8,180 nt of DNA from Methylomonas sp. GTDB lineage: Bacteria > Pseudomonadota > Gammaproteobacteria > Methylococcales > Methylomonadaceae. Below, in pieces: positions 1 through 6,798 of the stretch. The stretch lies in the NCBI GenBank assembly GCA_026990815.1, contig JALXCS010000061.1, positions 1 to 8,180 of the forward strand, given 5' to 3'. The notes under the pieces are model-generated. The model saw only the letters and a program-made list of their open reading frames with translations, ran no database searches and was not told the origin of the DNA. The position numbers were made by a program, and so were the translations under genes. Each line of letters starts with the position of its first letter. The stretch's first letter is position 1.

Positions 1-114
1 GGCGTTTCTTTTTGTATTATGCAAATCTTTTCCTGCTGTTAGCATTTTTTAACAACTAATTTTGCAAACAAATCATTAGATTGAACTTAAAAAACATTTA
101 AATACATAAACATT
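1..114. other. AT-rich leader upstream of ygfZ
   Basis: No coding signal is seen here. The stretch should hold the ygfZ promoter, but no box pair is convincing. TTGAAC at 81-86 with CATAAA at 105-110 (18-bp spacer) would start transcription at or past the ATG, implying a leaderless message. TATTAT at 15-20 resembles a -10 box, but its -35 would lie outside the window. A tiny TGCT/AGCA hairpin at 34-44 followed by six T (45-50) resembles a terminator for an upstream plus-strand gene, but a 4-bp stem is too weak to call. Confidence 0.4.
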
Positions 115-1119
115 ATGAACAAAAAATGGGAAAACTTTCTTCTAGAACAGGGTGCTGAATTCTTCGATGACTCTAATATTGAATTTATTAACACGAATGA
201 TAAACCAAAAAATTTTTTCTGTGCACTGTCTCATTTAACAATTTTAGCTGTGTCAGGGAATGATGCCGCACAATTTCTCCAGGGACAAATCACTTGCGAT
301 GTAATTCGAGATATTACTGACACCAACGCTTCTCTTGCTGCACTTTGCACTGCAAAAGCTCGTACCATCAGTACTTTTTTAATAATAAAAACGGCTGATA
401 TTTATTATTTGATTTTGCCAACAAGTCTTTCAGAAGTTGTAACAAAACGATTGCAGATGTTTATTCTTCGCTCCCATGTATCTATTACGGACGTCTCGGA
501 TAAATTTTGCATTATTGGTGTTGGCGGCAAAGAACCAATCGATTATTTTCCTCAACAACCATTTAATATCATTGAGAATGAAGGCCTGATTATCAGATAT
601 CCCTCACATACTTGTCGATATCTTGTTCTCAAAAAAATTGAGCAAGGCATCCAATTCTGGTCTAGATTTATAGAAACTAAAACATTTGTCGCAACGGGGA
701 ATAGCTATTGGAATGAACTGGAAATCCTGGACGGAATCCCTTGGCTGAATATAGACACCAGCGAACAATACATACCACAAATGCTAAATCTCGACCTATT
801 AAAAGCTATCAGTTTTAAAAAAGGCTGTTACACCGGCCAGGAAATCATCACCAGAACTCACTTCCTTGGCAAAACAAAACGAAAAATGTATTTCGCTAGG
901 ATTCGGACAAATACAGAAATTTTACCTAACGATACAATTTATGAGACGCTTAAAGATAATAAACAAAGCATCGGGAAAGTTCTAAATATTGTACACAAAA
1001 ATAGTGAATACTTGATGCTAGTAGTTTCCAAAACTGAAACTACAAAATCCGAGAAAATAATATTAGAAAACCAAGCTGAATTGACTTTATCTGATTTAAC
1101 CTATTCTTATTTGAACTAA
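115..1119 (+). CDS. ygfZ: YgfZ-family folate-binding protein, Fe-S cluster maintenance
   Basis: A 334-residue protein, close to the length of E. coli YgfZ (about 326). The family signature KGCYTGQE is intact, with K236, G237 and the conserved Cys238, inside the stretch SFKKGCYTGQEI. An N-terminal FLQGQITCDV segment (about residues 54-63) matches the GcvT-like fold of the family. Known role: a cytosolic, tetrahydrofolate-binding, aminomethyltransferase-like protein that helps assemble or repair Fe-S enzymes such as the tRNA methylthiotransferase MiaB; no methyltransferase activity is established. The C-terminal part (about residue 250 onward) should be the small barrel domain. The ATG at 115 is taken because the protein aligns from there, but no Shine-Dalgarno is visible in the A/T-rich leader. 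A hand count of three 60-base lines gave about 27-38% G+C, lower than the following HDOD gene. It is probably cotranscribed with that gene, which starts 10 bp after its stop. Confidence 0.95.
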   Translation: MNKKWENFLLEQGAEFFDDSNIEFINTNDKPKNFFCALSHLTILAVSGNDAAQFLQGQITCDVIRDITDTNASLAALCTAKARTISTFLIIKTADIYYLILPTSLSEVVTKRLQMFILRSHVSITDVSDKFCIIGVGGKEPIDYFPQQPFNIIENEGLIIRYPSHTCRYLVLKKIEQGIQFWSRFIETKTFVATGNSYWNELEILDGIPWLNIDTSEQYIPQMLNLDLLKAISFKKGCYTGQEIITRTHFLGKTKRKMYFARIRTNTEILPNDTIYETLKDNKQSIGKVLNIVHKNSEYLMLVVSKTETTKSEKIILENQAELTLSDLTYSYLN

Positions 1120-1129
1120 ATGAGTAAAC

Positions 1130-1972
1130 ATGCAATTTAAAACTGTTCAAGATTTTTTAGCCCATGTACAACAAGAACTAGATGCGAACCGTCTAATCTT
1201 GCCTACATTGCCTGACATTGCCTTGAAGGTCAGGGACGCAGTCTCAAAAGGCGAAGCTAATGCTGAAGAATTAGCAAAAATGATCACTACGGATGCAGCG
1301 CTGTCCGCCAGACTGATTCAAGTAGCTAACAGTCCACTGTACCGTGGAACTGTTGAAGTCAATAATATACAAATGGCAGTTGCCCGATTAGGAAACAACA
1401 CCATTAGAACCCTAGTGACCAGCCTGGTTATGCAACAAATGTTCAGCCCTACGTCAGATACGCTCGAAGAACAATTCAGAGAGACCTGGGAACAAAGCGT
1501 TAATGTTTCCGCTATTTGTCGTGCATTATCATCTTTTGCCAGTCATCTTGACGCTGATGAAGCAATGCTGGCAGGACTTATTCACCAAATCGGAAAGCTG
1601 CCCATTTTGATGCTGGTTGAAAAAATTGATGAATTTAGAGATAGCCCTTCCCGTTTAAATAAATTACTCGAAAAAGCTCATCCAGCAGTTGGCAAGATCA
1701 TAATGGACTCTTGGAACTTCCCTGAAAGCCTGAAACCAGTCGCCTCAGAGTATGTTAACTTTCAAAGGGAATCAGGAGCAGTTGCCGATTATGTTGATTT
1801 GGTTCAAGTTGCTTTCCTGCAAAGCATTGCAGGAACCGCTCACCCGGCTTGCAGGGTAGATTGGTTAACTGTTCCAGCATTTGCAAAACTGGGCATGGCT
1901 GCCGATGCAGAAATTCTGGAAATTGAAGGTGTAGCTGAAGAAATTGAGATGGCGCAAATAATGCTTTCTTAA
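1130..1972 (+). CDS. Stand-alone HDOD-domain protein (putative signalling/scaffold protein)
   Basis: A 280-residue protein that is essentially one HDOD domain (about residues 20-215) with a short C-terminal extension and no GGDEF, EAL, receiver or other output domain. Visible family features are the LPTLPDIALKV opening, the segment TTDAALSARLIQVANSPLYRG, and AVARLGNNTIRTLV. At the position of the HD metal site the sequence is LIHQIGKL, with His152 followed by Gln153 instead of Asp, so metal-dependent phosphohydrolase activity is not expected; this loss is typical of HDOD proteins. The family is linked to regulation, often near cyclic-di-GMP or chemotaxis genes, but the target of this one cannot be read from the sequence. 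Start ATG at 1130 has a weak TGAG (1121-1124) 5 nt upstream. The 10-bp gap to ygfZ suggests an operon. No membrane segment or signal peptide is seen. Confidence 0.9.
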   Translation: MQFKTVQDFLAHVQQELDANRLILPTLPDIALKVRDAVSKGEANAEELAKMITTDAALSARLIQVANSPLYRGTVEVNNIQMAVARLGNNTIRTLVTSLVMQQMFSPTSDTLEEQFRETWEQSVNVSAICRALSSFASHLDADEAMLAGLIHQIGKLPILMLVEKIDEFRDSPSRLNKLLEKAHPAVGKIIMDSWNFPESLKPVASEYVNFQRESGAVADYVDLVQVAFLQSIAGTAHPACRVDWLTVPAFAKLGMAADAEILEIEGVAEEIEMAQIMLS

Positions 1973-1988
1973 CAATTGCATCCCTCTT

Positions 1989-2005
1989 AAACCATTTTGG
2001 TTTTT
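1989..2005 (+). terminator. Weak intrinsic terminator-like hairpin between convergent genes
   Basis: In the 61-bp gap between the HDOD gene stop and the purA stop there is a perfect 6-bp inverted repeat: AAACCA (1989-1994), loop TTT, TGGTTT (1998-2003), running into a T tract ending at 2005. It is oriented to stop plus-strand transcription from ygfZ-HDOD. The stem is short and AT-rich, so strength is doubtful. Read on the minus strand, the hairpin is not followed by a T run, so purA termination is unexplained. Confidence 0.35.
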
Positions 2006-2033
2006 GATGAAAACAAATACTCCTTTCTTTGAC

Positions 2034-3326
2034 TCATTCAAAAGGATGCTGCAGGACTATAGTTTCATCTCTATCTGGCCCGGTAGAAAGAATCACCACT
2101 TTGGTTTCCAGTAATTGTTCAATCCTCTCAATATACTTTTTTGCATTGATCGGCAATGAAGAGTAATCGGTCACGCCTTTTGTAGATTCAGTCCAACCAG
2201 GCATTTCTTCAATGATTGCCTCACATGATTCATACTTTTCTGCACCAAGTGGAGCAATTTCAGTGATCTCGCCATCAATTTTGTAAGCGGTACAAATACC
2301 AACCTTTTCCAAGCCATCCAGCACATCAAGTTTGGTTAGACAAATCCCACTCAAGCTATTCAGTTGCACTGATTTTTTCATAGAAACCGCATCAAACCAA
2401 CCTGTACGTCTTTTCCTTCCGGTTGTGGCACCAAATTCGTGGCCTTTTACACCCAGGTGCTCTCCAACTTCATTATCCAACTCTGTTGGAAAAGGTCCAT
2501 TTCCTACACGAGTCGAATAAGCCTTAGTAATTCCCAAAACATAATCGATGGCTAAAGGGCCTAATCCAGTTCCCGTCGCCGCCCCCCCTGCAATGGTATT
2601 AGATGAGGTTACATAAGGGTAAGTACCATGATCTATATCCAGTAAGGCGCCTTGTGCCCCCTCAAACAAAATGGCTTTTTGTTCCGCTTTATAGGTGAAA
2701 AGAAGTTCCCCTACATCTGCTAGCATTGGTTTAATTTTTTCACCCATTCTCAGCATATCATCAAGAGTTCGCTGATAGCTAACCGCATCAACTTGGTAAT
2801 ACTGCGTCAACATGAAGTTATGATAATCCATCAACCCCGCCAATTTTTCAGCAAATAATTTTTGATTCAACAAATCACCGGCTCTCAAACCACGCCTTGC
2901 TACCTTATCTTCATAAGCAGGTCCAATTCCTCGACCGGTTGTACCAATTGCTTTATTCCCTCGCGCTTTTTCTCTAGCTTGGTCAATGGCAATATGCACT
3001 GGCAAAATCAATGAACATGCCTCGCTAATCAATAATCTTGACTTGACTTGAATTCCGCTCTTCTCCAAGACCTCAATTTCTTTCAATAAAGCATCAGGAG
3101 CCAGCACCACACCATTGCCAATCAGGCACTGCACTGATTCTCTCAAAATTCCTGAAGGTATAAGATGTAATACTGTGGTCTTCCCATTAATGACTAAAGT
3201 ATGGCCAGCATTATGCCCACCCTGAAAACGAACCACTGCATCAGCTTGTTCTGTTAGCAAATCAACTAGCTTGCCTTTTCCTTCATCACCCCATTGGGTA
3301 CCAATAATAACGACATTTTTAGCCAT
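2034..3326 (-). CDS. purA: Adenylosuccinate synthetase
   Basis: 430 residues, against 432 for E. coli PurA, and complete. It catalyses the GTP-dependent condensation of IMP and aspartate to adenylosuccinate, the first committed step from IMP to AMP, in the cytosol. The N-terminal phosphate-binding stretch GTQWGDEGKGK (residues 9-19) carries catalytic Asp14. GGHNAGHT (36-43) carries His42, the second catalytic residue. Further conserved blocks are TTGRGIGPAYEDK, FEGAQG near residue 221, the aspartate-binding GATTGRKRRTGW near residue 298, and the guanine-binding TKLD near residue 329. The ATG at 3326 lies 5 bp after the hisZ stop; the only Shine-Dalgarno-like bases (GAG) overlap the end of hisZ, so translational coupling is plausible. 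It is the last gene of the minus-strand cluster and converges with the HDOD gene. Confidence 0.99.
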   Translation of the reverse strand: MAKNVVIIGTQWGDEGKGKLVDLLTEQADAVVRFQGGHNAGHTLVINGKTTVLHLIPSGILRESVQCLIGNGVVLAPDALLKEIEVLEKSGIQVKSRLLISEACSLILPVHIAIDQAREKARGNKAIGTTGRGIGPAYEDKVARRGLRAGDLLNQKLFAEKLAGLMDYHNFMLTQYYQVDAVSYQRTLDDMLRMGEKIKPMLADVGELLFTYKAEQKAILFEGAQGALLDIDHGTYPYVTSSNTIAGGAATGTGLGPLAIDYVLGITKAYSTRVGNGPFPTELDNEVGEHLGVKGHEFGATTGRKRRTGWFDAVSMKKSVQLNSLSGICLTKLDVLDGLEKVGICTAYKIDGEITEIAPLGAEKYESCEAIIEEMPGWTESTKGVTDYSSLPINAKKYIERIEQLLETKVVILSTGPDRDETIVLQHPFE

Positions 3327-3331
3327 AATTT

Positions 3332-4525
3332 TTACTCAGGTAAGGAAGCAATTTGCCAAAATTGGCTGTTTTTTTCTATTATTTTCGTACACTGCATGTC
3401 TTTGGCATCAGCTGACTGCCCCGTAAGTTGCTGTATCACAATATTTCCTTCAGCACGTAATTCTTTTATATATTCGGTAAGTTCGGGGTCAACGATTGCA
3501 GGTGCAAATATTTTTTCTTGTTGCTCACCGGGATACATATTTTTTGATATTGAGGTGAGTAGTTTTAAATCTGAACTAAACCCGGTTGCAGCACGGGCCC
3601 TACCGAATACTGAACCAATATTGTCATATCGACCGCCACGGGCAACTTCTTTGCCGACCTCAGGGACAAATGCAGAAAAAACAACGCCAGTGTGATAGCG
3701 ATAACCTCGCAATTCTGCGATATCAAAACTAATTGGCAATAACGGATAATTCACAGCTAATTTATCAGCAATTTTTTGTAATTCAAATATACTTTTCTGC
3801 ACCTTATCACCTGCAATCGACAAACAGTCCTTTGCTTTGCTTAAAATATCGATACCACCATTCAATTCAGGTAATTTCAAAAAAAGTTCCTTAACTTCTT
3901 GCCTGCAAGAATAATTAGCTACAATTTGCGCCAATTCGGGACGGGCTTTACGTTGTAAAACATCAAATAGCTCTGTTTCTTGCTGCTCCGATAATTCAGC
4001 GAATTTTGCCAGTTCGCGAAAAATACTGACATGGCCCAAATCAAGATGAACTTCCTGCAACCCAGAAACCGCTAATATCTCCAACATTAACTGAATAATT
4101 TCAATATCACTTTCAATTCCTTCATGGCCATACAGTTCTGCTCCAATCTGCATGGGACTGCGGGTTTTTTCTAGAGAATCACCAACAGTATGTAAAACTG
4201 TTCCTACATAACTTAGTCGATTAGGACGATCGCCCCTAAGATGATGAGCATCAATACGCGCAACTTGAGGTGTCATATCTGCACGAATCCCTAATAATTC
4301 GCCACTAAGTTGATCGGTTAACTTAAACGTTTGCAAATCCAAGTCGTGACCAGAACCAATCAGTAAGGTTTGTAAAAAATCAATCATTGGAGGTATGACC
4401 AGCTCATATCCCCAGCATGAAAAAACCTTTAATAACCTACCTCGTAATTGCTCTAGTCTCTTGGCATCTGCTGACAGAATTTCTTCAAAACCATCTGGCA
4501 ACAACCAAGGGTTTCTTTGTAACAT
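3332..4525 (-). CDS. hisZ: ATP phosphoribosyltransferase regulatory subunit HisZ
   Basis: 397 residues from the preferred start. HisZ is a paralogue of histidyl-tRNA synthetase without aminoacylation activity. It pairs with short-form HisG to make the hetero-octameric ATP phosphoribosyltransferase, the first step of histidine biosynthesis, and mediates histidine feedback. Visible features are the N-terminal WLLPDGFEEIL, a class II motif 2 region with FRAD-like GIRADMTPQVARIDAH, the histidine-binding-like LRGYRYHTGVVF (about residues 271-282), and GGRYD (about 297-301). The synthetase motif 3 Arg (GLER) is replaced (ATGFSSDLKLL), and there is no C-terminal anticodon-binding domain, both as expected for HisZ. 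The open frame reaches a GTG at 4537 directly after an in-frame TGA, but ATG 4525 has GGGA 6 nt upstream and matches family N-termini, so it is preferred. hisG is not in the window. purA follows after 5 bp. Confidence 0.96.
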   Translation of the reverse strand: MLQRNPWLLPDGFEEILSADAKRLEQLRGRLLKVFSCWGYELVIPPMIDFLQTLLIGSGHDLDLQTFKLTDQLSGELLGIRADMTPQVARIDAHHLRGDRPNRLSYVGTVLHTVGDSLEKTRSPMQIGAELYGHEGIESDIEIIQLMLEILAVSGLQEVHLDLGHVSIFRELAKFAELSEQQETELFDVLQRKARPELAQIVANYSCRQEVKELFLKLPELNGGIDILSKAKDCLSIAGDKVQKSIFELQKIADKLAVNYPLLPISFDIAELRGYRYHTGVVFSAFVPEVGKEVARGGRYDNIGSVFGRARAATGFSSDLKLLTSISKNMYPGEQQEKIFAPAIVDPELTEYIKELRAEGNIVIQQLTGQSADAKDMQCTKIIEKNSQFWQIASLPE

Positions 4526-4531
4526 TGTATT

Positions 4532-4535
4532 TCCC
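4532..4535 (-). promoter_or_regulatory. Shine-Dalgarno deciding the hisZ start
   Basis: GGGA on the minus strand with a 6-nt spacer to ATG 4525. The alternative GTG at 4537 has no comparable site upstream and sits immediately after a stop codon in its own frame, so ATG 4525 is favoured. Confidence 0.6.
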
Positions 4536-4539
4536 ACTC

Positions 4540-4568
4540 AAACAAAACGCCCCGCAAGCGGAGCGTTT
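4540..4568 (-). terminator. Intrinsic terminator or attenuator between hflC and hisZ
   Basis: On the minus strand the arms AAACGCTCCGC (4568-4558) and GCGGGGCGTTT (4555-4545) pair over 11 positions, including one G-U. They close on TT, or on a CUUG tetraloop if the last pair is open. The U tract UUUUGUUU (4547-4540) follows at once. This is the strongest terminator signature in the window and is oriented to end transcription from hflX-hflK-hflC. On the plus strand the U-G pair becomes a C-A mismatch, so it is better formed in minus-strand RNA. It ends only about 15 nt before the hisZ ATG, so hisZ-purA must be reached by read-through or from a promoter placed before the hairpin. Confidence 0.75.
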
Positions 4569-4578
4569 ATTGGTTTCC

Positions 4579-4598
4579 GATTATGGTGCATCACAATC
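4579..4598 (-). other. Second hairpin just upstream of the hisZ-proximal terminator
   Basis: On the minus strand GATTGTG (4598-4592) and CATAATC (4585-4579) form a 7-bp stem with one G-U pair and the loop ATGCAC. Ten bases later the terminator hairpin begins, giving a two-hairpin leader ahead of hisZ. The 3' arm contains CATAAT (4585-4580), one base from a sigma-70 -10 box, with CTGACT (4606-4601) as a poor -35 at a short 15-bp spacing. These readings, RNA hairpin or promoter, compete and cannot be resolved here. Confidence 0.35.
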
Positions 4599-4660
4599 AA
4601 AGTCAGGGCATCTAACTTTTAATGGCGTCCATGATCTGTTTAAAAATACTCTAAGAAGAC

Positions 4661-5518
4661 CTATTTTTCATTTTTAAAATATTTAAAAAAATCAGAATCA
4701 GGCTCTATCACCATGGTACTTCCAGATTTTCTGAATGCCTTCTCGTAGGCATTTAAACTTCGATAAAAAGCAAAAAACTCACTATCTACCTTATAAGCGC
4801 GTGCATAAATATCAGCAGCTTTTGCATCACCTTCACCTCGTTGTTTTTCTGCATCCCGATAGGCTTCAGCAATAATGATTTCTCTTTGCTTGTCAGCATC
4901 TGCACGAATCCGTTCTGCCGCTTCTGCACCTTGTGATCTAAATTCCCGGGCTACTCTGGCACGCTCAGCTTCCATTCTACTATAAACAGAATTACTGACC
5001 TCACTCGGCAGATCAATCCTTTTAACCTGAACATCAATAACTTCAATTCCGAGTGTAGAAGCAATTTTTACAGTATTGTTAATTAAAGCTTTCCGAATCG
5101 CACTTCGATCAGTTGCAACTAACTGCTTGATAGTACGCTTACTGAACTCATTCCTCAGTGCATCCTTAATAACCTGATCCAAACGAATATTTGCCTGACG
5201 AACATCCCCCGCGACACGAGTATAGAAATCACCTACATTACCAATACGCCATTTAACAAATGAATCGACTATAACATTTTTCTTTTCTGCGGTTAAAAAC
5301 CGTTCTGGCTTTGCATCAAGAGATAGCAACCTTTTATCAAATTTTTTGACATTATTATAAATGGGAATTTTGAAATACAAGCCCGGCTCAAAGTCAGACC
5401 TGACAATTTTTCCCAAGCTGAATAAAATTGCCTTTTCTGTTTCACTCACCGTAAAAACAGACATGGAAATAAGCAAAATCAAAGCACCAAGACCAACTAG
5501 AATTTTATTTTGTGTCAT
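4661..5518 (-). CDS. hflC: FtsH modulator, SPFH/prohibitin-family protein HflC
   Basis: 285 residues from ATG 5518. HflC partners with HflK in a large inner-membrane assembly, facing the periplasm, that surrounds and modulates the AAA protease FtsH. An N-terminal signal anchor (about residues 5-23, ILVGLGALILLISMSVFTV) is followed by the SPFH/Band 7 domain beginning VSETEKAILFSLGKIV. A charged helical stretch rich in Ala, Glu and Arg (MEAERARVAREFRSQGAEAAERIRA region) follows, then the conserved C-terminal FYRSLNAYEKAF and PDSDFFKYFK. It is shorter than E. coli HflC (334) but similar to the roughly 290-residue Pseudomonas protein. The frame extends to a TTG at 5524, which overlaps the hflK stop and is only 3 nt from the AGGGGA; ATG 5518 has better spacing. 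It lies 2 bp after the hflK stop, so the two are surely cotranscribed and probably coupled in translation. Confidence 0.97.
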   Translation of the reverse strand: MTQNKILVGLGALILLISMSVFTVSETEKAILFSLGKIVRSDFEPGLYFKIPIYNNVKKFDKRLLSLDAKPERFLTAEKKNVIVDSFVKWRIGNVGDFYTRVAGDVRQANIRLDQVIKDALRNEFSKRTIKQLVATDRSAIRKALINNTVKIASTLGIEVIDVQVKRIDLPSEVSNSVYSRMEAERARVAREFRSQGAEAAERIRADADKQREIIIAEAYRDAEKQRGEGDAKAADIYARAYKVDSEFFAFYRSLNAYEKAFRKSGSTMVIEPDSDFFKYFKNEK

Positions 5519-5520
5519 TT

Positions 5521-6705
5521 TCAACGTCCCCTTGTGGTCCGCCCTCTATTGGAGCTGGTTCTATTAATTGATGACTGTGGCGCAGGCCTCGACTGTTGAT
5601 AACTCCTGACTACATTTTTGGTAGTTTCAAGATTAGTTTGAGTCAGTTTATCTAATGGTAAATAAAGTAAATTATTTCCGCCTTTAACATCAACCAATAT
5701 AGTATTTGTCTGACTTAGTACAGATTCCAGGGTTTCAATGTACAAACGCTTACGTGTCACTTTCGGTGCTTTTTGATATTCGGTACGTAATTGGGAAAAA
5801 CGACTGGCTTCACCTTCCGCCTGTGCAACGACCCTGGCTTTATAAGCTTCTGCGCCTTGAATCTGACGGGATGCAGCACCTCTGGCACGAGGTATGACAT
5901 CATTATAGTAGCCTTGAGCTTCATTTATTAATCGCTGCTTATCTTCACGCGCTTTAATAGCATCCTCAAACGCACCCTGGACCTGCTCAGGCGGCTGGGC
6001 ATCCTGCAAGTTGACACTAGTGATTGCAATACCTGCCTTATAGGTATCCATAACCTGCTGAATTTCAGACTTGATTTCAGAAACGATTTCGCTTCGTCCC
6101 TCAGTTAATACAAAATCCATGGTATTGTGGCCTATAACACCCCGCTCAGTTGCTTCGGTCACCTGCTTTAAAGTCGCAGCGGGATTTAATACCTTGAACA
6201 AATACTCTTTCGCATCTTTAACCTGATACTGAACAGCGAGACGTATATCGACAATGTTTTCATCCTTGGTTAGCATTAACGCTTCCCGAGGCACAGAACC
6301 AGCTTGTTGCCTTGCTCCTGATCGATAACCAACTTCAATAAAGCGTTGCTGCTCAACATCAACCAATTGTACTTGTTCTATTGGCGCAGGGAAATGCCAG
6401 TTTAGGCCAGGCATGGTTGTTGCCGCATATTTTCCAAAACGGGTTTCTACACCTCTGTTTCCTTCGTCAACGATATAAAAGCCACTTAACGCCCATAAGA
6501 CAATCGCTGCCAAAAGCAAAAACCCTAGACCTTTCATTGGAGAACTGCTGCCTTCAGATGATGATCCTCCCCCACTACCTCCAAATATTCCACTTAACTT
6601 TTCTTGTATTGATCGAATTGCTTCATCAAGATCAGGTGGACCTTTTTCATCATCTCGACCACTCCAGGGATCTTTTTTTCCACCACCAGGCTCATTCCAG
6701 GACAT
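5521..6705 (-). CDS. hflK: FtsH modulator, SPFH/prohibitin-family protein HflK
   Basis: 394 residues from ATG 6705. It is the partner of HflC in the membrane complex controlling FtsH. The N-terminal cytoplasmic segment (about residues 1-58) is Gly/Ser-rich, with the family pattern SWNEPGG, DPW, GPPDLDEA and a run of Gly and Ser. One transmembrane segment (about 59-78, GLGFLLLAAIVLWALSGFYI) leads into the SPFH domain (VDEGNRGVETRFGK, PGLNWHFP, LTKDENIVDIRLAVQY). An Ala/Glu/Arg-rich helical region and the conserved RLYIETLESVL and GGNNLLYLPLDKL follow, and the tail is polar and Ser/Arg-rich. The frame also offers ATG 6711, but GGAG at 6713-6716 is only 1 nt from it and 7 nt from ATG 6705, and E. 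coli HflK begins MAWNQPG, matching MSWNEPG. A 238-bp gap separates it from hflX, with its own candidate promoter. Confidence 0.97.
   Translation of the reverse strand: MSWNEPGGGKKDPWSGRDDEKGPPDLDEAIRSIQEKLSGIFGGSGGGSSSEGSSSPMKGLGFLLLAAIVLWALSGFYIVDEGNRGVETRFGKYAATTMPGLNWHFPAPIEQVQLVDVEQQRFIEVGYRSGARQQAGSVPREALMLTKDENIVDIRLAVQYQVKDAKEYLFKVLNPAATLKQVTEATERGVIGHNTMDFVLTEGRSEIVSEIKSEIQQVMDTYKAGIAITSVNLQDAQPPEQVQGAFEDAIKAREDKQRLINEAQGYYNDVIPRARGAASRQIQGAEAYKARVVAQAEGEASRFSQLRTEYQKAPKVTRKRLYIETLESVLSQTNTILVDVKGGNNLLYLPLDKLTQTNLETTKNVVRSYQQSRPAPQSSINRTSSNRGRTTRGR
5527..5532 (-). promoter_or_regulatory. Shine-Dalgarno of hflC inside the end of hflK
   Basis: AGGGGA on the minus strand lies within the last hflK codons, 8 nt before ATG 5518. 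For the alternative TTG at 5524 it would be only 2-3 nt away, too close, so it decides the start in favour of ATG. Confidence 0.65.
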
Positions 6706-6712
6706 ATACATG

Positions 6713-6716
6713 CTCC
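6713..6716 (-). promoter_or_regulatory. Shine-Dalgarno of hflK
   Basis: GGAG on the minus strand with a 7-nt spacer to ATG 6705; it excludes the upstream ATG at 6711. The wider sequence AGTGGAG recurs at 6744-6750, 31 bp upstream in the same leader. Confidence 0.7.
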
Positions 6717-6798
6717 ACTCGGATTACTAAAAATCTATCGAACTCCACTGAGCCCAATATTCATGCTGTTAAAACTGACTACCTTCAAAAATCAGCAT

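Noticed and set aside
34..50. TGCT/AGCA hairpin followed by six T as a terminator for an upstream gene
   Set aside because: The stem is only 4 bp with a 3-base loop, too weak to call in such AT-rich sequence.
3294..3695. 133-codon plus-strand frame opposite hisZ and the purA start
   Set aside because: It is a shadow of hisZ, whose protein is well conserved; no independent coding evidence.
4417..4677. 86-codon plus-strand frame crossing the hisZ start and the hflC-hisZ gap
   Set aside because: It overlaps hisZ antisense and runs through the terminator hairpin and into the hflC end; there is no homology I recognise and no Shine-Dalgarno.
6735..6764. Nine-codon minus-strand upstream frame (MNIGLSGVR) in the hflK leader
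   Set aside because: No Shine-Dalgarno, short enough to be chance, and no feature suggesting regulation.
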